This document shows, piece after piece, positions 44,962 to 56,597 of a stretch of 64,000 bases of DNA. The stretch lies in contig NZ_BAAAOH010000001.1 of assembly GCF_039530225.1 (NCBI RefSeq), positions 2,046,001 through 2,110,000 on the forward strand, read 5' to 3'. The notes below the pieces were generated by a model. That model saw only the letters and a list, made by a program, of their open reading frames with translations. It had not been told where the DNA came from and made no database searches. The position numbers and the translations under genes were made by a program. Origin of the DNA: Microbacterium pumilum (GTDB lineage: Bacteria; Actinomycetota; Actinomycetes; Actinomycetales; Microbacteriaceae). Position 1 is the stretch's first letter; the number at the start of each line of letters is the position of its first letter.

Positions 44962-47211
44962 ATGTTGGCCGATGGAGGACGAGCACGGCGATCGCTCCTG
45001 CGGTCGAGATTCGCGACCATCGTCACACTCGCCGCGCTGATCGCCGGAGGCCTCGCTGCGGGCCCCGCGATGGCTGCGACGCCCGAACCCGCTCCTTCGT
45101 CGACGAGCGAGCCGACGCCGCCACCGACCGCTGAGCCCACGCCGACCGCTGAGCCCACGCAGACACCGAGCGCTGAGCCCACGCCATCGCCGACGAGTGA
45201 GCCGACGCCCGAGGCCACCCCGACGACCGTGCCGACACCCGAACCCTCCCCATCGCCCACGAGCAAATCGCCGAGCACCGGGCCCGTCGAGAGCAGTCCC
45301 GTGGCGCCCGCGAGCCTCGCGAACTTCGCACCGGGCAACATCATCAGCGACGCGGTCTTCTTCGACCACCGCAGGATGTCGGCGGGGCAGATCCAGAGCT
45401 TCTTCCAGTCGAAGGTGCCGGTCTGCCAGGCCGGGTACACGTGCCTCAAGGACAAGTACGACACGTCTCGCACCACGACGGCCGATGCGATGTGCCGCGC
45501 CTACCCGGGCGGCGTCCGCGAGCGGGCGTCCACGATCGTCTACAAGGTCGCGCAGGCGTGCGGCATCAACCCGCAGGTGCTCATCGTCACGCTGCAGAAG
45601 GAGCAGGGGCTCGTCACCCATACGTGGCCGAGCGAGTGGCGGTACACCATCGCGATGGGACAGGGGTGCCCTGACACCGCAGCATGCGACACCCGGTACT
45701 ACGGATTCTTCAATCAGGTGTACGGCGCAGCGTGGCAGATGAAGCGGTATGCCAACCCGCCGGGCACGAGCAACTTCTTCAACTGGTACGCGCCCCGAAA
45801 CACCTGGAACGTCCTCTTCCACCCGAACCGCGCCTGTGGCACGTCGCCGGTGTCCATCCAGAATCAGGCGACGGCGAATCTGTACTACTACACGCCCTAT
45901 CAGCCGAACGGCGCGGCATTGCGTGCGGGGTACGGTCAGGGCGACGGCTGCTCGAGCTACGGAAACCGCAACTTCTACAATTACTTCACCGACTGGTTCG
46001 GATCGACCCAGAAGCCCGCCAACGCCTGCTCGACCCCGGCGGGCGCGAACGCCGCGAAGCGGACCTATGTCGTCACCGCCCCGCTGAACGCGCGCATCGC
46101 ACCCTCGACGTCATGTGAGACACGGAAGATGACGCTGGCCGCGGGCACGGTGGTCCAGGCCGTCGCCGGATCGGGTGAGTGGCTCAAGGTCCACGTCGAG
46201 ACCTCGGATCGCTGGGTGAATCGCGCGTATCTGCGATACGCGACGGCCGCGGAGAGCGCCTGTGCCCTGCCAGGTGGCGTTCAGTCGGCCAAGTACGCGT
46301 ACGTGGTGGGCCAGCCGGTCGTCGCGCGCATCGTGCCGAACGGTGGATGCGGTGCCGGCCAGGCTCCCGTCGCGACCGGAACGATCCTTCAGGCCATCGC
46401 GGTGAACGCCGACCGGACCTGGATCAAGGTCCACGCAGGCGACTCCGACCGCTGGATCATGCGCTCCACGGTCCGGCGCGCCACCCCAGTCGAGACTCCG
46501 TGCGCGATACCAGGCGGGGTCGGCGCCGCCATCCGCGCTTACCTCATCAAGCCCGAGGGAACAGCCGGCCGCGCAGCACCTTCCGCTGCCTGCGGGATGG
46601 GGGCGACCCGCCTTTCGGGTGGACTGATCGTCCAGGCCGAACAGGTCAGTGCCGATCGGACCTTCATCAAGGTGTCGACGGGCCGCGGCCACCTCTGGGT
46701 TGCACGTGCGGACGTCACCCGGTTCGACGGAGCGGACGCCTGTGCCACGGCACCGGCGACACGCGTGGCCACACGGGCCTACGTGGTCCTCGATGGCGGC
46801 ACGACCGCTCGCCGCCAGCCGACCACGTCGTGTTCGACCGGCGCCGTGGACCTGGCTGCGGGCACCCTCCTCGCCCCGGCGGCCGGCACCGTCGCCGGCG
46901 ACTGGCTGAGGGTGACGAGCGCGTCCGGCGAACGGTGGGTGCCGCGGGTATCGGTCAGGACGGCCACCCAGGACGATGTGTGCCGGCAGCCGACGGATGC
47001 CGCCGCCGCCAAGCGTCAGTATGTGGTGTCGGCCAGCGGGACGACGGCCCGTGTCGGACCCCACCCGAGCTGCACGGCCGGATCTGCAAAGGTGCCCGGC
47101 GGTACCGTGGCTGTAGCCGTCGCCGTCACCGCCGACGGCAGCTGGCTCAAGCTCAAGCTGGGCGTCGGCGATCGGTGGGTCCTCCGCCGGGACGTGACCC
47201 GCGCACCCTGA
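44962..47211 (+). CDS. Secreted lysozyme-like protein with five SH3-like repeats
   Basis: A 749-residue exported protein. Signal peptide at residues 1-39 (AMAAT), Pro/Thr/Glu spacer at 40-115, then a domain at about 125-350 with an INPQVLIVTLQKEQGLVT helix; E214 resembles the catalytic Glu of lysozyme-like wall hydrolases (inference). Five repeats of roughly 78 residues run from C356 to the end, each starting with a Cys before a Gly/Ala-rich turn and Y-V, with a second Cys and a W-V/W-I strand, so each probably holds one disulfide. They look like bacterial SH3-type wall-binding repeats. ATG at 44962 lacks a clear ribosome site. Confidence 0.78.
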   Translation: MLADGGRARRSLLRSRFATIVTLAALIAGGLAAGPAMAATPEPAPSSTSEPTPPPTAEPTPTAEPTQTPSAEPTPSPTSEPTPEATPTTVPTPEPSPSPTSKSPSTGPVESSPVAPASLANFAPGNIISDAVFFDHRRMSAGQIQSFFQSKVPVCQAGYTCLKDKYDTSRTTTADAMCRAYPGGVRERASTIVYKVAQACGINPQVLIVTLQKEQGLVTHTWPSEWRYTIAMGQGCPDTAACDTRYYGFFNQVYGAAWQMKRYANPPGTSNFFNWYAPRNTWNVLFHPNRACGTSPVSIQNQATANLYYYTPYQPNGAALRAGYGQGDGCSSYGNRNFYNYFTDWFGSTQKPANACSTPAGANAAKRTYVVTAPLNARIAPSTSCETRKMTLAAGTVVQAVAGSGEWLKVHVETSDRWVNRAYLRYATAAESACALPGGVQSAKYAYVVGQPVVARIVPNGGCGAGQAPVATGTILQAIAVNADRTWIKVHAGDSDRWIMRSTVRRATPVETPCAIPGGVGAAIRAYLIKPEGTAGRAAPSAACGMGATRLSGGLIVQAEQVSADRTFIKVSTGRGHLWVARADVTRFDGADACATAPATRVATRAYVVLDGGTTARRQPTTSCSTGAVDLAAGTLLAPAAGTVAGDWLRVTSASGERWVPRVSVRTATQDDVCRQPTDAAAAKRQYVVSASGTTARVGPHPSCTAGSAKVPGGTVAVAVAVTADGSWLKLKLGVGDRWVLRRDVTRAP

Positions 47212-47274
47212 GCCCCGGCGCGATTTGCGGCCCGGAGGTCGCGTTCGGCGAATCGTCAGCGACCCCGCGGATAG

Positions 47275-47280
47275 GATACT
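47275..47280 (+). promoter_or_regulatory. GATACT -10 box of the wzm-like gene
   Basis: GATACT (overlapping TAGGAT at 47272-47277), then six bases and the ATG at 47287. Confidence 0.45.
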
Positions 47281-47286
47281 CGGGGC

Positions 47287-48195
47287 ATGTTCCGTGGTGC
47301 CGTCTGTGCACGCCCACCTCCCGAAAGCCTTGATGTGACAACAATCGATCTCGCTGAATACGACGTCCCGGGCCGCGGTCGCGGCATCCTCGACGTCATC
47401 CGCTGGCGGTATCTGCTGCGTCTGCTGGTGCGGAAGGGCACGGCGACCCGCTATCGCAACTCCGTGCTCGGCTGGACCTGGTCGTACGTGAAGCCGGCCG
47501 CACAGTTCGTCATCTACTACTTCGTGATGGGGATCATCCTGCAGATCCATCACGATGTGCAGAACTTCGCGATCTACCTGTTCTCGGGTGTCGTGATCAT
47601 CAACCTCTTCAACGAGGGATTCGGAAACGCGACGAATGCGATCGTCGACAACGGTTCGCTGGTCCGCAAGATCTACCTGCCGCGGGAGCTCTTCCCGATC
47701 GCGGCGATCATCGTGGCGTTCATCCACTTCCTGCCGCAGGTCGCGATCCTCCTGCTCATATGCCTGGTGGTGGGATGGACGCCCACCTTGGCCATGGTCG
47801 GCGCAGTGCTGCTCGGGGTGCTGATCGTCGTGATGTTCGCCCTGGGTCTCGGGTTGTTCTTCAGCGGCATCAACGTCCGATTCCGCGATGCTCAGAACGT
47901 GGTGGAGATCATCCGGATGTTCTCGACGTGGACCTCACCGGTGCTCTACATCTGGCCCTTCGTCCAGGCTGCGCTGCCGACCTGGGCCTTCCACATCTAC
48001 ATGTGCAACCCGTTGTCGGTGGCCGTCGAGCTGTTCCACTACGGATTCTGGGAGGGCACAGTGACCGAGAGCGTCGGCCTCCCGCAGCCGTTCTGGCTGT
48101 ACATCATCATCGCGCTCGTGGCCTGCGTCGTGAGCCTCGTCGTCGGCCAGGCGGTCTTCCGCCGCTTCGAGCGCACTTTCGCCCAGGATCTGTGA
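47287..48195 (+). CDS. wzm: Polysaccharide/teichoic-acid ABC exporter permease (Wzm/TagG type)
   Basis: A 302-residue ABC-2 type permease with six hydrophobic segments. VRKGTATRYRNSVLGWTWSYVKPAAQFVIYY near the N-terminus and FRDAQNVVEIIRMFSTWTSPVLY near 200 are family marks. Together with the overlapping ATPase gene it exports a lipid-linked polysaccharide across the membrane. ATG at 47287 follows a -10 box by 6 nt; a GTG at 47335 that trims 16 residues is the alternative. Confidence 0.92.
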   Translation: MFRGAVCARPPPESLDVTTIDLAEYDVPGRGRGILDVIRWRYLLRLLVRKGTATRYRNSVLGWTWSYVKPAAQFVIYYFVMGIILQIHHDVQNFAIYLFSGVVIINLFNEGFGNATNAIVDNGSLVRKIYLPRELFPIAAIIVAFIHFLPQVAILLLICLVVGWTPTLAMVGAVLLGVLIVVMFALGLGLFFSGINVRFRDAQNVVEIIRMFSTWTSPVLYIWPFVQAALPTWAFHIYMCNPLSVAVELFHYGFWEGTVTESVGLPQPFWLYIIIALVACVVSLVVGQAVFRRFERTFAQDL

Positions 48196-48947
48196 TGCAT
48201 CGACTTCTCGTAGCCGAAACCACCACGCAGCCGTCGATCATCGTCGACCGCGTGACCAAGGTGTTCCTGAAGCGCAACTCGCATTCCTTCAAGGAAGCCT
48301 TCATCGGCTGGGTCCGCAAGAAGAAGGTGCGCGCCGACGAGTTCCTCGCGCTGGACGACTTGAGCTTCCAGGTCGGTGAGGGCGAAGCCGTCGCCGTCAT
48401 GGGACTCAATGGCTCCGGAAAGTCGACGACCCTGAAGCTGGTGTCGGGCGTGCTCGAACCCGACCGCGGACGCGTCTTCACGCGGGGCCGGGTCGCGGGT
48501 CTGATCGAGGTGGGCGCCGGATTCCACGCCGACCTCTCGGGGCGCGAGAACGTCTATCTCAACGCCGCGATCCTGGGGATGAATCGCGCCGAGATCGATG
48601 CCCGCTTCGACGACATCGTGGCGTTCTCCGAGATCGGCGAGTTCATCGACCAGGAGGTCAAGCACTACTCCTCCGGAATGTTCATGCGCCTCGCTTTCTC
48701 GGTGGCGATCCACGTCGAGGTGGACGTGCTGCTCGTGGACGAGGTGCTGTCGGTGGGCGACGCACCCTTCCGGGCGAAGTGCGCGGCGAAGATCAAGGAG
48801 CTGACGGCGACAGGCGTCACGATGCTGGTCGTCAGCCACGACATGAACATGATCCGTCAGCTGTGCGAGCGCGGCATCGTCATCTCGAAGGGCAAGAAGG
48901 TCTTCGACGGCCCCGTCGAGGAAGCCATCACCGCGCTGACGAAGTGA
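48195..48947 (+). CDS. wzt: Polysaccharide/teichoic-acid ABC exporter ATPase (Wzt/TagH type)
   Basis: A 250-residue ATPase. Walker A GLNGSGKST is at residues 70-78, the signature reads YSSGMFMRLAF, Walker B is VDVLLVDEVLSVGD and the switch is VVSHD. The long N-terminal RNSHSFKEAFIGWVRKKK stretch is typical of Wzt/TagH. It lacks the C-terminal carbohydrate-binding domain of some Wzt proteins, so it is the short form. ATG shares one base with the wzm stop (TGATG). Confidence 0.93.
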   Translation: MHRLLVAETTTQPSIIVDRVTKVFLKRNSHSFKEAFIGWVRKKKVRADEFLALDDLSFQVGEGEAVAVMGLNGSGKSTTLKLVSGVLEPDRGRVFTRGRVAGLIEVGAGFHADLSGRENVYLNAAILGMNRAEIDARFDDIVAFSEIGEFIDQEVKHYSSGMFMRLAFSVAIHVEVDVLLVDEVLSVGDAPFRAKCAAKIKELTATGVTMLVVSHDMNMIRQLCERGIVISKGKKVFDGPVEEAITALTK

Positions 48948-48959
48948 CCGGCGGCCGCG

Positions 48960-48978
48960 CGCTCGACTAGTTCGAGCG
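48960..48978. terminator. Short hairpin at the wzt/GT2 convergent junction
   Basis: CGCTCGA at 48960-48966 pairs with TCGAGCG at 48972-48978 around CTAGT. It contains the TAG stop of the minus-strand glycosyltransferase. Confidence 0.5.
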
Positions 48979-49890
48979 TCGCTTGTCGCGCCGCTCCGAG
49001 ACGACGCGGCGGACGCGGCGCTCGACGCGCCGGAACGGATTCATCGCTGCGATCTCGCTGCGAAGGCCGTTCTCGACCTCGACGAAGCGCTTGTCGATGA
49101 AGCGCGTCAGATACAGCACCAGGCCGAGCCCGTTCGCGTCGACGTACTCACGGAGGGCATCGTCGCGGATGCGCGCGTCATAGTAGGCGTGCTCGCCCTT
49201 GGAGCTGATCACGCTGTTCCCGTCCGCGCCCGAGGCGCCCACTCGCTGATGCCAGTACGCGTACGGCTCGGGACCGAGGTAGTCGACCGGTCCGCGGGCG
49301 AGGACGCGCAGGTTGAAGGCCCAGTCGCCGACGACCGGAAGTCTCTCGTCGTACAGACCGAGCTCCTCGTGCAGGCTGCGTCGGTAGACGAACGCGATGG
49401 GAACGAACCGATTGAACAGCAGCGTGTCCGACAACGTCGGCGCGGGCAGGTCGGGCTGGAAGATCTCGCTGCTGACGACCTCATAGCCCGACGGCGTCTG
49501 ATGCTCCCACCTGATCTCGATGCGCGAGACGACGCCGTTGCGCTCGGGGTGGCTGTCCAGATAGTCGACGGATCGCGCGAGGAATTCCGGATGCCACGAG
49601 TCGTCGTCGTCGTGAAGGGTGAGCAGCGGGGCGGATGTCGCCAGGACGCCGGCGTTCGCGCTCACCCAGCGGCCCCTCGAGGCCGGCGCGTGGATGACAC
49701 TGACGCGCGCCGCGTGCTCGGCGGGGAGCTCGGCGACGGCCGCGTCCACCGGTCCGGGCTTGCCGCCGTCATTGACGATCACGCACTCCCAGTCGCTCAG
49801 GGTCTGGGAGGTGATGCTGGCGAGCGCGCGGCGCAGGAACTCGGGGCGGTCTTTCGTGCGCACGACGACGGCGACGGCGGAATCGCTCAT
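48967..49890 (-). CDS. Glycosyltransferase family 2
   Basis: A 307-residue GT-A enzyme. VVRTKDRPEFLRRAL starts near residue 9, the donor-binding VIVNDGG near 38 and the metal-binding DDDD near 100 (LHDDDDSWHPEFL). A basic C-terminal tail follows. ATG at 49890 has GAGGAT 6 nt ahead; longer starts overlap rmlCD. It is the last gene of the rmlA-rmlB-rmlCD run, so it probably uses dTDP-rhamnose (inference). Confidence 0.88.
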   Translation of the reverse strand: MSDSAVAVVVRTKDRPEFLRRALASITSQTLSDWECVIVNDGGKPGPVDAAVAELPAEHAARVSVIHAPASRGRWVSANAGVLATSAPLLTLHDDDDSWHPEFLARSVDYLDSHPERNGVVSRIEIRWEHQTPSGYEVVSSEIFQPDLPAPTLSDTLLFNRFVPIAFVYRRSLHEELGLYDERLPVVGDWAFNLRVLARGPVDYLGPEPYAYWHQRVGASGADGNSVISSKGEHAYYDARIRDDALREYVDANGLGLVLYLTRFIDKRFVEVENGLRSEIAAMNPFRRVERRVRRVVSERRDKRRSN

Positions 49891-49900
49891 CGGTGGATCC

Positions 49901-51333
49901 TCACGGCCGGCCCTGGCGGTCATCCGCTGACGCGAGGTACTGCCGAAGGGCATCGTCCATGTCATCGACGCGGAAGCCGGTCGCTTGGATCTTGCTCAGG
50001 TCGAGTGTGCTGTTGTGCGGCCGCGGCGCGATAGGACCGGACGCCGTGGCGTAGTACTCCGCCGTCGACACGGGCGTCACGCGGTCCGGGTCGCTGCCCG
50101 TCAGCTCGAAGACCCGCCGCGCGATCTGGGCCCATGAGGCGGGTTCGCCCGCGCTCGTGAGGTCGTACACGCCGTACGGCGGCGTCGTCGTGAGGAGGTG
50201 GCGGATGCCGCGCGCGATGTCGCGCGTGAAGGTGAGCCTGCCGGTCTGATCGTCGACGACCTTCGGGTCGATGCCGCGCTCGGCCAGCGACGCCATCGTG
50301 CGGACGAAGTTCGCGCCGTCGCCGATCACCCAGCTCGTCCGGACGATGTAGTGCCGAGGAGTGGTCGCGGCGAGCGCATCGCCCGAGGCCTTCGTCTGGC
50401 CGTACACCCCGAGTGGCGCCGGCAGGTCGTCCTCGGTGTACGACCCGCTCTTCGTCCCGTCGAAGACGTAGTCGCTCGACACATGGACGAGGGTGATCCC
50501 GTTCGCTGCAGCGACGCCCGCGAGCGCGCCGACGGCCGTGCTGTTGGCGGCCCAGGCATCCGGTCGTCCCTCGGCGGTCTCGGCCTTGTCGACGGCCGTG
50601 TAGGCCGCGGCGTTGATGATGGTCGAATAGTCCCGCCAGTGACGGGCCGAACCGAGATCGGCGGCGGTCAGATCGAGCGAGGCGCGATCGGCATACTCGA
50701 GCCGGCCTCCCTCGCCGAACTCCGCCCGAAGTGCGCGACCCAGCTGCCCGTTGGCGCCCAGCACCAGGATCTTCCTGGGCGGAACCGGTGTGACGTTCGC
50801 CAGACGCGGGTGACCGGCATCCTTCGCTGAGAGCTCTGCCTGCTCGAGCGGGATCGGCCATGTGATCGCTGCGGTCTCGTCGGCCAGATTGAGGAATGTG
50901 TACTGCGCGTCGGGCGACCAGTGGTCGTTGACGAGGTATGAGTAGGCGGTGTCGGGCTCGAGGGTCTGATACGAGTTGCCGACCCCGCGCGGCACGAAGA
51001 TGGCCCGCGACGGGTCGATCTCGGTGGTGAAGACCGCCCCGAATGTCGGGCCCTCGCGCAGGTCCACCCACGCGCCGAAGATGCGTCCGGTGGCGACCGA
51101 CACCCACTTGTCCCACGGTTCGGCGTGGATGCCGCGGGTCGTGCCGACCGCGTCGTTGAACGAGATGTTGTTCTGCACCGGACCGAAGTCGGGCAGCCCA
51201 CCGGCGAGCATCTTCTGGCGCTGCCAGTTCTCCTTGAACCAGCCACGGCTGTCGCCGTGCACGGGAAGTTCCCACACGACCAGGCCGGGGATGGGAGTCT
51301 CAGCAGACGACAGCGGCTTGCCGTACTCCGTCA

Positions 51334-51334
<1 letters not shown>
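49901..51334 (-). CDS. rmlCD: Fused dTDP-4-dehydrorhamnose 3,5-epimerase / dTDP-4-dehydrorhamnose reductase
   Basis: A 477-residue fusion. The RmlC-like cupin at about 1-190 has RGWFKENWQRQ, RGIHAEPWDKWV and PRGVGNSYQTLEPDTAYSYLV. The RmlD part at about 195-477 has the Rossmann GANGQLGRAL, VHVSSDYVFDGTKSG and catalytic YGQTK. The two steps convert dTDP-4-keto-6-deoxyglucose to dTDP-L-rhamnose. RGIHAEPWDK replaces the usual RGLHYQ, a variation seen in such fused forms. ATG shares one base with the rmlB stop. Confidence 0.92.
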
Positions 51335-53201
<1,867 letters not shown>

Positions 53202-53328
53202 CTGACAATCGTGCCATACGCGCCCCTGCGCCACCTGACGTGCCTCGGCGACAACTCCCAGGATCCGCCTGGGTATCCTGGACCGACCGTCCGGGTGCGC
53301 TCGCCCCGTGTTCGAAAGGCTCTCCTCC

Positions 53329-55287
53329 GTGGCTTGGATCGCATTCTCGTGGGCGGCGCTCGCGACCGTGCTGCTGCTCGGGGTGGTCGGGGTACCACTG
53401 GCCAGGATCATCGGCGTGCGTGGATTCGCTTCGGTCGCTCTCGCACCCGCGTTCGCCGTCACGGTGATCGGCATCGCTGCTGTCGTGGCGCCGTGGGCCG
53501 GGCTCCCGTGGTCGATCGTGCCGGTCATCCTGCTGACGATCGTGCTGGGTGGCGTGCTCTGGGGTGTCCGGCGCGCGACCCGTCGATTCACCCCGCCGCC
53601 CGTGGCGCGACACCGATTCGACGGGTGGCTGCTGTTCGCACTTCTCGTCGCGGCCGTGCTTCTGACGGCCCGAGTGGCGGGTGTCTTCGGGGATCCCGAG
53701 AACATCTCGCAGACGTTCGACAACATCTTCCACCTCAACGGCGTGCGGTTCGTGCTCGACACCGGCAACGCGTCCTCGCTGTGGCTCGGCCACATGACCA
53801 ACCCCAGCGGCGGGCTGGCCTTCTATCCCGCGGCATGGCATGCGCTCGTCTCGCTGACTGTCCAGCTCTCGGGCGTGTCCATTCCGGCCGCGATCAACGC
53901 GGTGACGGTCGTGGTGTCGGCTGTCATCTGGCCGCTCGGCGCGCTGCTGCTCACCCGTGTCCTCTTCGGGCGGTCGCCCGTGCTCTCGGTGACTGCGGGC
54001 CTGCTCGCTGCCTCGCTGCCCGTGTTCCCGATCTTGCTGATGGATTACGGCGTCCTGTACCCGTACCAGCTGGGGCTGGCGCTGCTCCCGGCGGCGTTGG
54101 CAGCGACGATGCGCGCGCTCGGCCTCGCCGGAGGCCGCATGGCGCCTGGGCGGGTGTGGTGGGCGGTCGCGCTCCTGGGCTGCCTCCCGGGACTCGCTCT
54201 CGCCCACCCGGGCGCGCTGCTGGGGTGGCTCGCGCTCACCGCGCCGATGGCGCTCGTGGTCGTGGTGACGAGGCTGCGCGCCGCTCGCACCGCGCGCGCA
54301 CGCTGGGCGGTGCTCGGCGTCTTCGTCGCCTATCTGGCCATCGGCGTCGTGCTCCTGAAGGTGCTGCGCCCACCCGCCGAGGCACGGGGGTGGCCGCTGC
54401 GGATGGGCATGGTGGACGCCGTCGTCGACGTGCTGACCGTCTCGGCCTGGTACGACGTGTCGGCGGTGCTCGCCGCGGTGCTCGTCGTCGGCGGACTGGT
54501 GTGGGCCGTCGTCGCACGCACACCGCGGGCGATCGTGGCGCTCGGGATGTACGTGGTGGCGGCGATCCTCTACATCGCCGTCGCGGCGCTGCCCCTGATG
54601 CCGTTGCGCGACATCCTCACCGGCGGCTGGTACAACAACCTGCCCCGCCTGGCCGCGATGCTGCCGATCGCGCTGGTTCCGCTGGGCGCCTACGGGGCGG
54701 CATGCTCCTGGGCCTGCATCGCACGGCATCAGGGCGTTCGCCGGCTGGATGCGAAGCTGCCCCGATGGGCAGCCGCAGGTCTCGGCATCATCGTGACCGT
54801 CGGTGCGGCCGCCGCGATGCAGGCGCCTTCGGTATCGCCTCTCCCCGTCGCGCAGCAATGGGCGGCGAGCCCGTTCGTGCTCGGGCCCGGCTCCGCCCTC
54901 CTCACGGCCGACGAAGCGGCCGTGATCTCGCGCCTCGATGAGCACGTGCCCGAGGGCGTCGTGGTGGCGGGCAGCCCCTGGACAGGGGCGTCATTGGCCT
55001 TCGCGCTCGCCGACCGGCCGGTCTTGATGCCGCACACGCTGATGGAGATCGGTGACGAGATGCAGCTCATCAACGACGGGCTCGCGGATGCCACGCCCGG
55101 CGGGGTCGTGTGCGATGCCGTCGACGAGCTCGGCGTGGGTTTCGTGCTGGACTTCGCCGGCCGCGAGGTCCACCCCGGTGAGCATGTCTTCCCCGGCCTG
55201 CAGGATCTCGCGACGTCGCCGGCCGTCGAGCTGGTCGACGAGCAGGGCGACGCGAAGCTCTACGAACTCACCGCGTGCGAGCGGTGA
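53329..55287 (+). CDS. DUF6541 polytopic membrane protein
   Basis: A 652-residue protein with about fourteen hydrophobic segments and a soluble C-terminal part (about 510-652). The stretch [32 protein letters not shown] is characteristic of DUF6541, found in actinobacterial wall-polysaccharide loci. It resembles GT-C glycosyltransferases in layout, but its activity is unknown. GTG at 53329 (GAAAGG 10 nt ahead) is preferred; GTG at 53308 would add 7 residues. A TATCCT box lies at 53274-53279. Confidence 0.82.
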   Translation: MAWIAFSWAALATVLLLGVVGVPLARIIGVRGFASVALAPAFAVTVIGIAAVVAPWAGLPWSIVPVILLTIVLGGVLWGVRRATRRFTPPPVARHRFDGWLLFALLVAAVLLTARVAGVFGDPENISQTFDNIFHLNGVRFVLDTGNASSLWLGHMTNPSGGLAFYPAAWHALVSLTVQLSGVSIPAAINAVTVVVSAVIWPLGALLLTRVLFGRSPVLSVTAGLLAASLPVFPILLMDYGVLYPYQLGLALLPAALAATMRALGLAGGRMAPGRVWWAVALLGCLPGLALAHPGALLGWLALTAPMALVVVVTRLRAARTARARWAVLGVFVAYLAIGVVLLKVLRPPAEARGWPLRMGMVDAVVDVLTVSAWYDVSAVLAAVLVVGGLVWAVVARTPRAIVALGMYVVAAILYIAVAALPLMPLRDILTGGWYNNLPRLAAMLPIALVPLGAYGAACSWACIARHQGVRRLDAKLPRWAAAGLGIIVTVGAAAAMQAPSVSPLPVAQQWAASPFVLGPGSALLTADEAAVISRLDEHVPEGVVVAGSPWTGASLAFALADRPVLMPHTLMEIGDEMQLINDGLADATPGGVVCDAVDELGVGFVLDFAGREVHPGEHVFPGLQDLATSPAVELVDEQGDAKLYELTACER

Positions 55288-55324
55288 CCGGCCCCGCGTC
55301 CTCAGGAGCTCCGCGCGCCGTCGA

Positions 55325-55330
55325 TAGAAT
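55325..55330 (+). promoter_or_regulatory. TAGAAT -10 box of the DPM1-like gene
   Basis: TAGAAT, nine bases, then ATG at 55340; the transcript would have a leader of only 2-3 nt. Confidence 0.5.
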
Positions 55331-55339
55331 GAGGCCACT

Positions 55340-56086
55340 ATGACTGAGGCCCCCGACCGCGTGCTGGTCATCGTTCCGGCCTGGAACGAGGCGAAGAATG
55401 TCGGGACCACCGTGCGCGAGATCCGAGCCGAGAATCCGGCGTTCGATGTGGTCGTCGTCGATGACGGATCGGCCGACGACACCTCGCAGGTGGCGAAGGA
55501 TGCCGGAGCACGTGTGCTGCGGCTGCCGTTCAACCTCGGAGTGGGCGGCGCCATGCGGACGGGGTTCACATACGCGCAGCGACACGGCTACGCGCGTGCG
55601 ATCCAGGTGGATGCCGACGGCCAGCACAATCCGGCAGACATCGAGCGGGTGCTCTCGGGCCTCGAACGAGGCGACATCTCCATCGGCGCTCGGTTCGCCG
55701 ACGTCGGCGACTACAACGTCCGCGGGCCGCGCCGGTGGGCGATGGTCTTTCTCGCGAGCGTCGTGTCGCGGGTGGCGAAGACCCGGCTCACGGACGTGAC
55801 GAGCGGCTTCCGGGCGGCCAACGCGCGGGCGATCGACCAGTACGTCCGCTACTACCCGGCCGAGTACCTCGGCGACACGCTGGATTCCCTCGTCGCCGCC
55901 TGCCACGCCGGACTCGTGGTCGTGCAGGTGCCGGTCGCCATGCGGCCCCGCGTGCACGGCGTGCCGAGCAAGGGCCCCGTCGGCTCGAGCGTGTACCTGC
56001 TGCGCTCCGTCTTCGCGCTGTCGCTCGCGGTCATGCGTCGCATGCGCCCGGTCGCCCCCGAGGCCATGCAAGAGGTGCCCGCGTGA
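55340..56086 (+). CDS. Polyprenyl-phosphate glycosyltransferase, DPM1-like GT2
   Basis: A 248-residue GT2 enzyme. VIVPAWNEAKNV near residue 10, VVVDDGSADDT near 38, QVDADGQHNP near 90 with the D-x-D metal site, and a GRF-free C-terminal region. It probably loads a sugar onto undecaprenyl-phosphate. Its stop overlaps the DUF2304 gene (GTGA); such pairs are common, with DUF2304 as membrane partner. Confidence 0.88.
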   Translation: MTEAPDRVLVIVPAWNEAKNVGTTVREIRAENPAFDVVVVDDGSADDTSQVAKDAGARVLRLPFNLGVGGAMRTGFTYAQRHGYARAIQVDADGQHNPADIERVLSGLERGDISIGARFADVGDYNVRGPRRWAMVFLASVVSRVAKTRLTDVTSGFRAANARAIDQYVRYYPAEYLGDTLDSLVAACHAGLVVVQVPVAMRPRVHGVPSKGPVGSSVYLLRSVFALSLAVMRRMRPVAPEAMQEVPA

Positions 56087-56490
56087 TCGTCGTCGTGGGC
56101 ATCGCGCTCGCTCTCGTCATCCTGATCATCGTCGTCTGGATGCTGCTGACCCGCAGGCTCCGCGAGAAGTACGCCGTGATGTGGCTGGTCATCGGCCTGG
56201 CGGTGCTGCTCCTCGGGGTCTTCCCGCAGCTGCTGCTGTGGCTCACCTCCGCACTCGGCGTCCAGGTGCCGGCGAACCTGCTCTTCTCGCTCGCGATCGT
56301 GCTGCTCCTCGGCGTCACGCTGCACCTCTCGTGGGAGCTCTCCCAGGCCGAGGACGAGATCCGGCGCGTCGCGGAGGAGTCGGCCATCGGCCGCGCGGAG
56401 CTCGAGCAGCTCGCCGCCCGGGTCGAACGGCTCGAGGCGGATGCGGCGGGTTCGACGAATGCGGGCGCTGACGCCGAGACCACCGGCTGA
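56083..56490 (+). CDS. DUF2304 membrane protein
   Basis: A 135-residue protein with three hydrophobic segments (about 1-20, 32-55, 64-83) and a C-terminal coiled coil (AEDEIRRVAEESAIGRAELEQLAARVERLEAD). It is typical of DUF2304 encoded beside DPM1-like glycosyltransferases. GTG at 56083 overlaps the preceding stop by 4 bp. It probably anchors or regulates the transferase (inference). Confidence 0.85.
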   Translation: MIVVVGIALALVILIIVVWMLLTRRLREKYAVMWLVIGLAVLLLGVFPQLLLWLTSALGVQVPANLLFSLAIVLLLGVTLHLSWELSQAEDEIRRVAEESAIGRAELEQLAARVERLEADAAGSTNAGADAETTG

Positions 56491-56517
56491 CTTTGCCGGG
56501 GAACCCCGCACCCGCGC

Positions 56518-56581
56518 CAGGCGATTCGGTGGATTCAGGATGGCTCGGGCCGGAATCGTCCTGGTGCGGGCGAATCGCCTG
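56518..56581. repeat. Inverted repeat at a convergent junction
   Basis: CAGGCGATTCG at 56518-56528 pairs perfectly with CGAATCGCCTG at 56571-56581, spaced by 42 bp that include inner complementary words (CAGGAT and ATCGTCCTG). It lies between the DUF2304 gene and the flippase gene and may act as a terminator in both directions. Confidence 0.6.
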
Positions 56582-56597
56582 AGCTCGCGGCAGGTCG

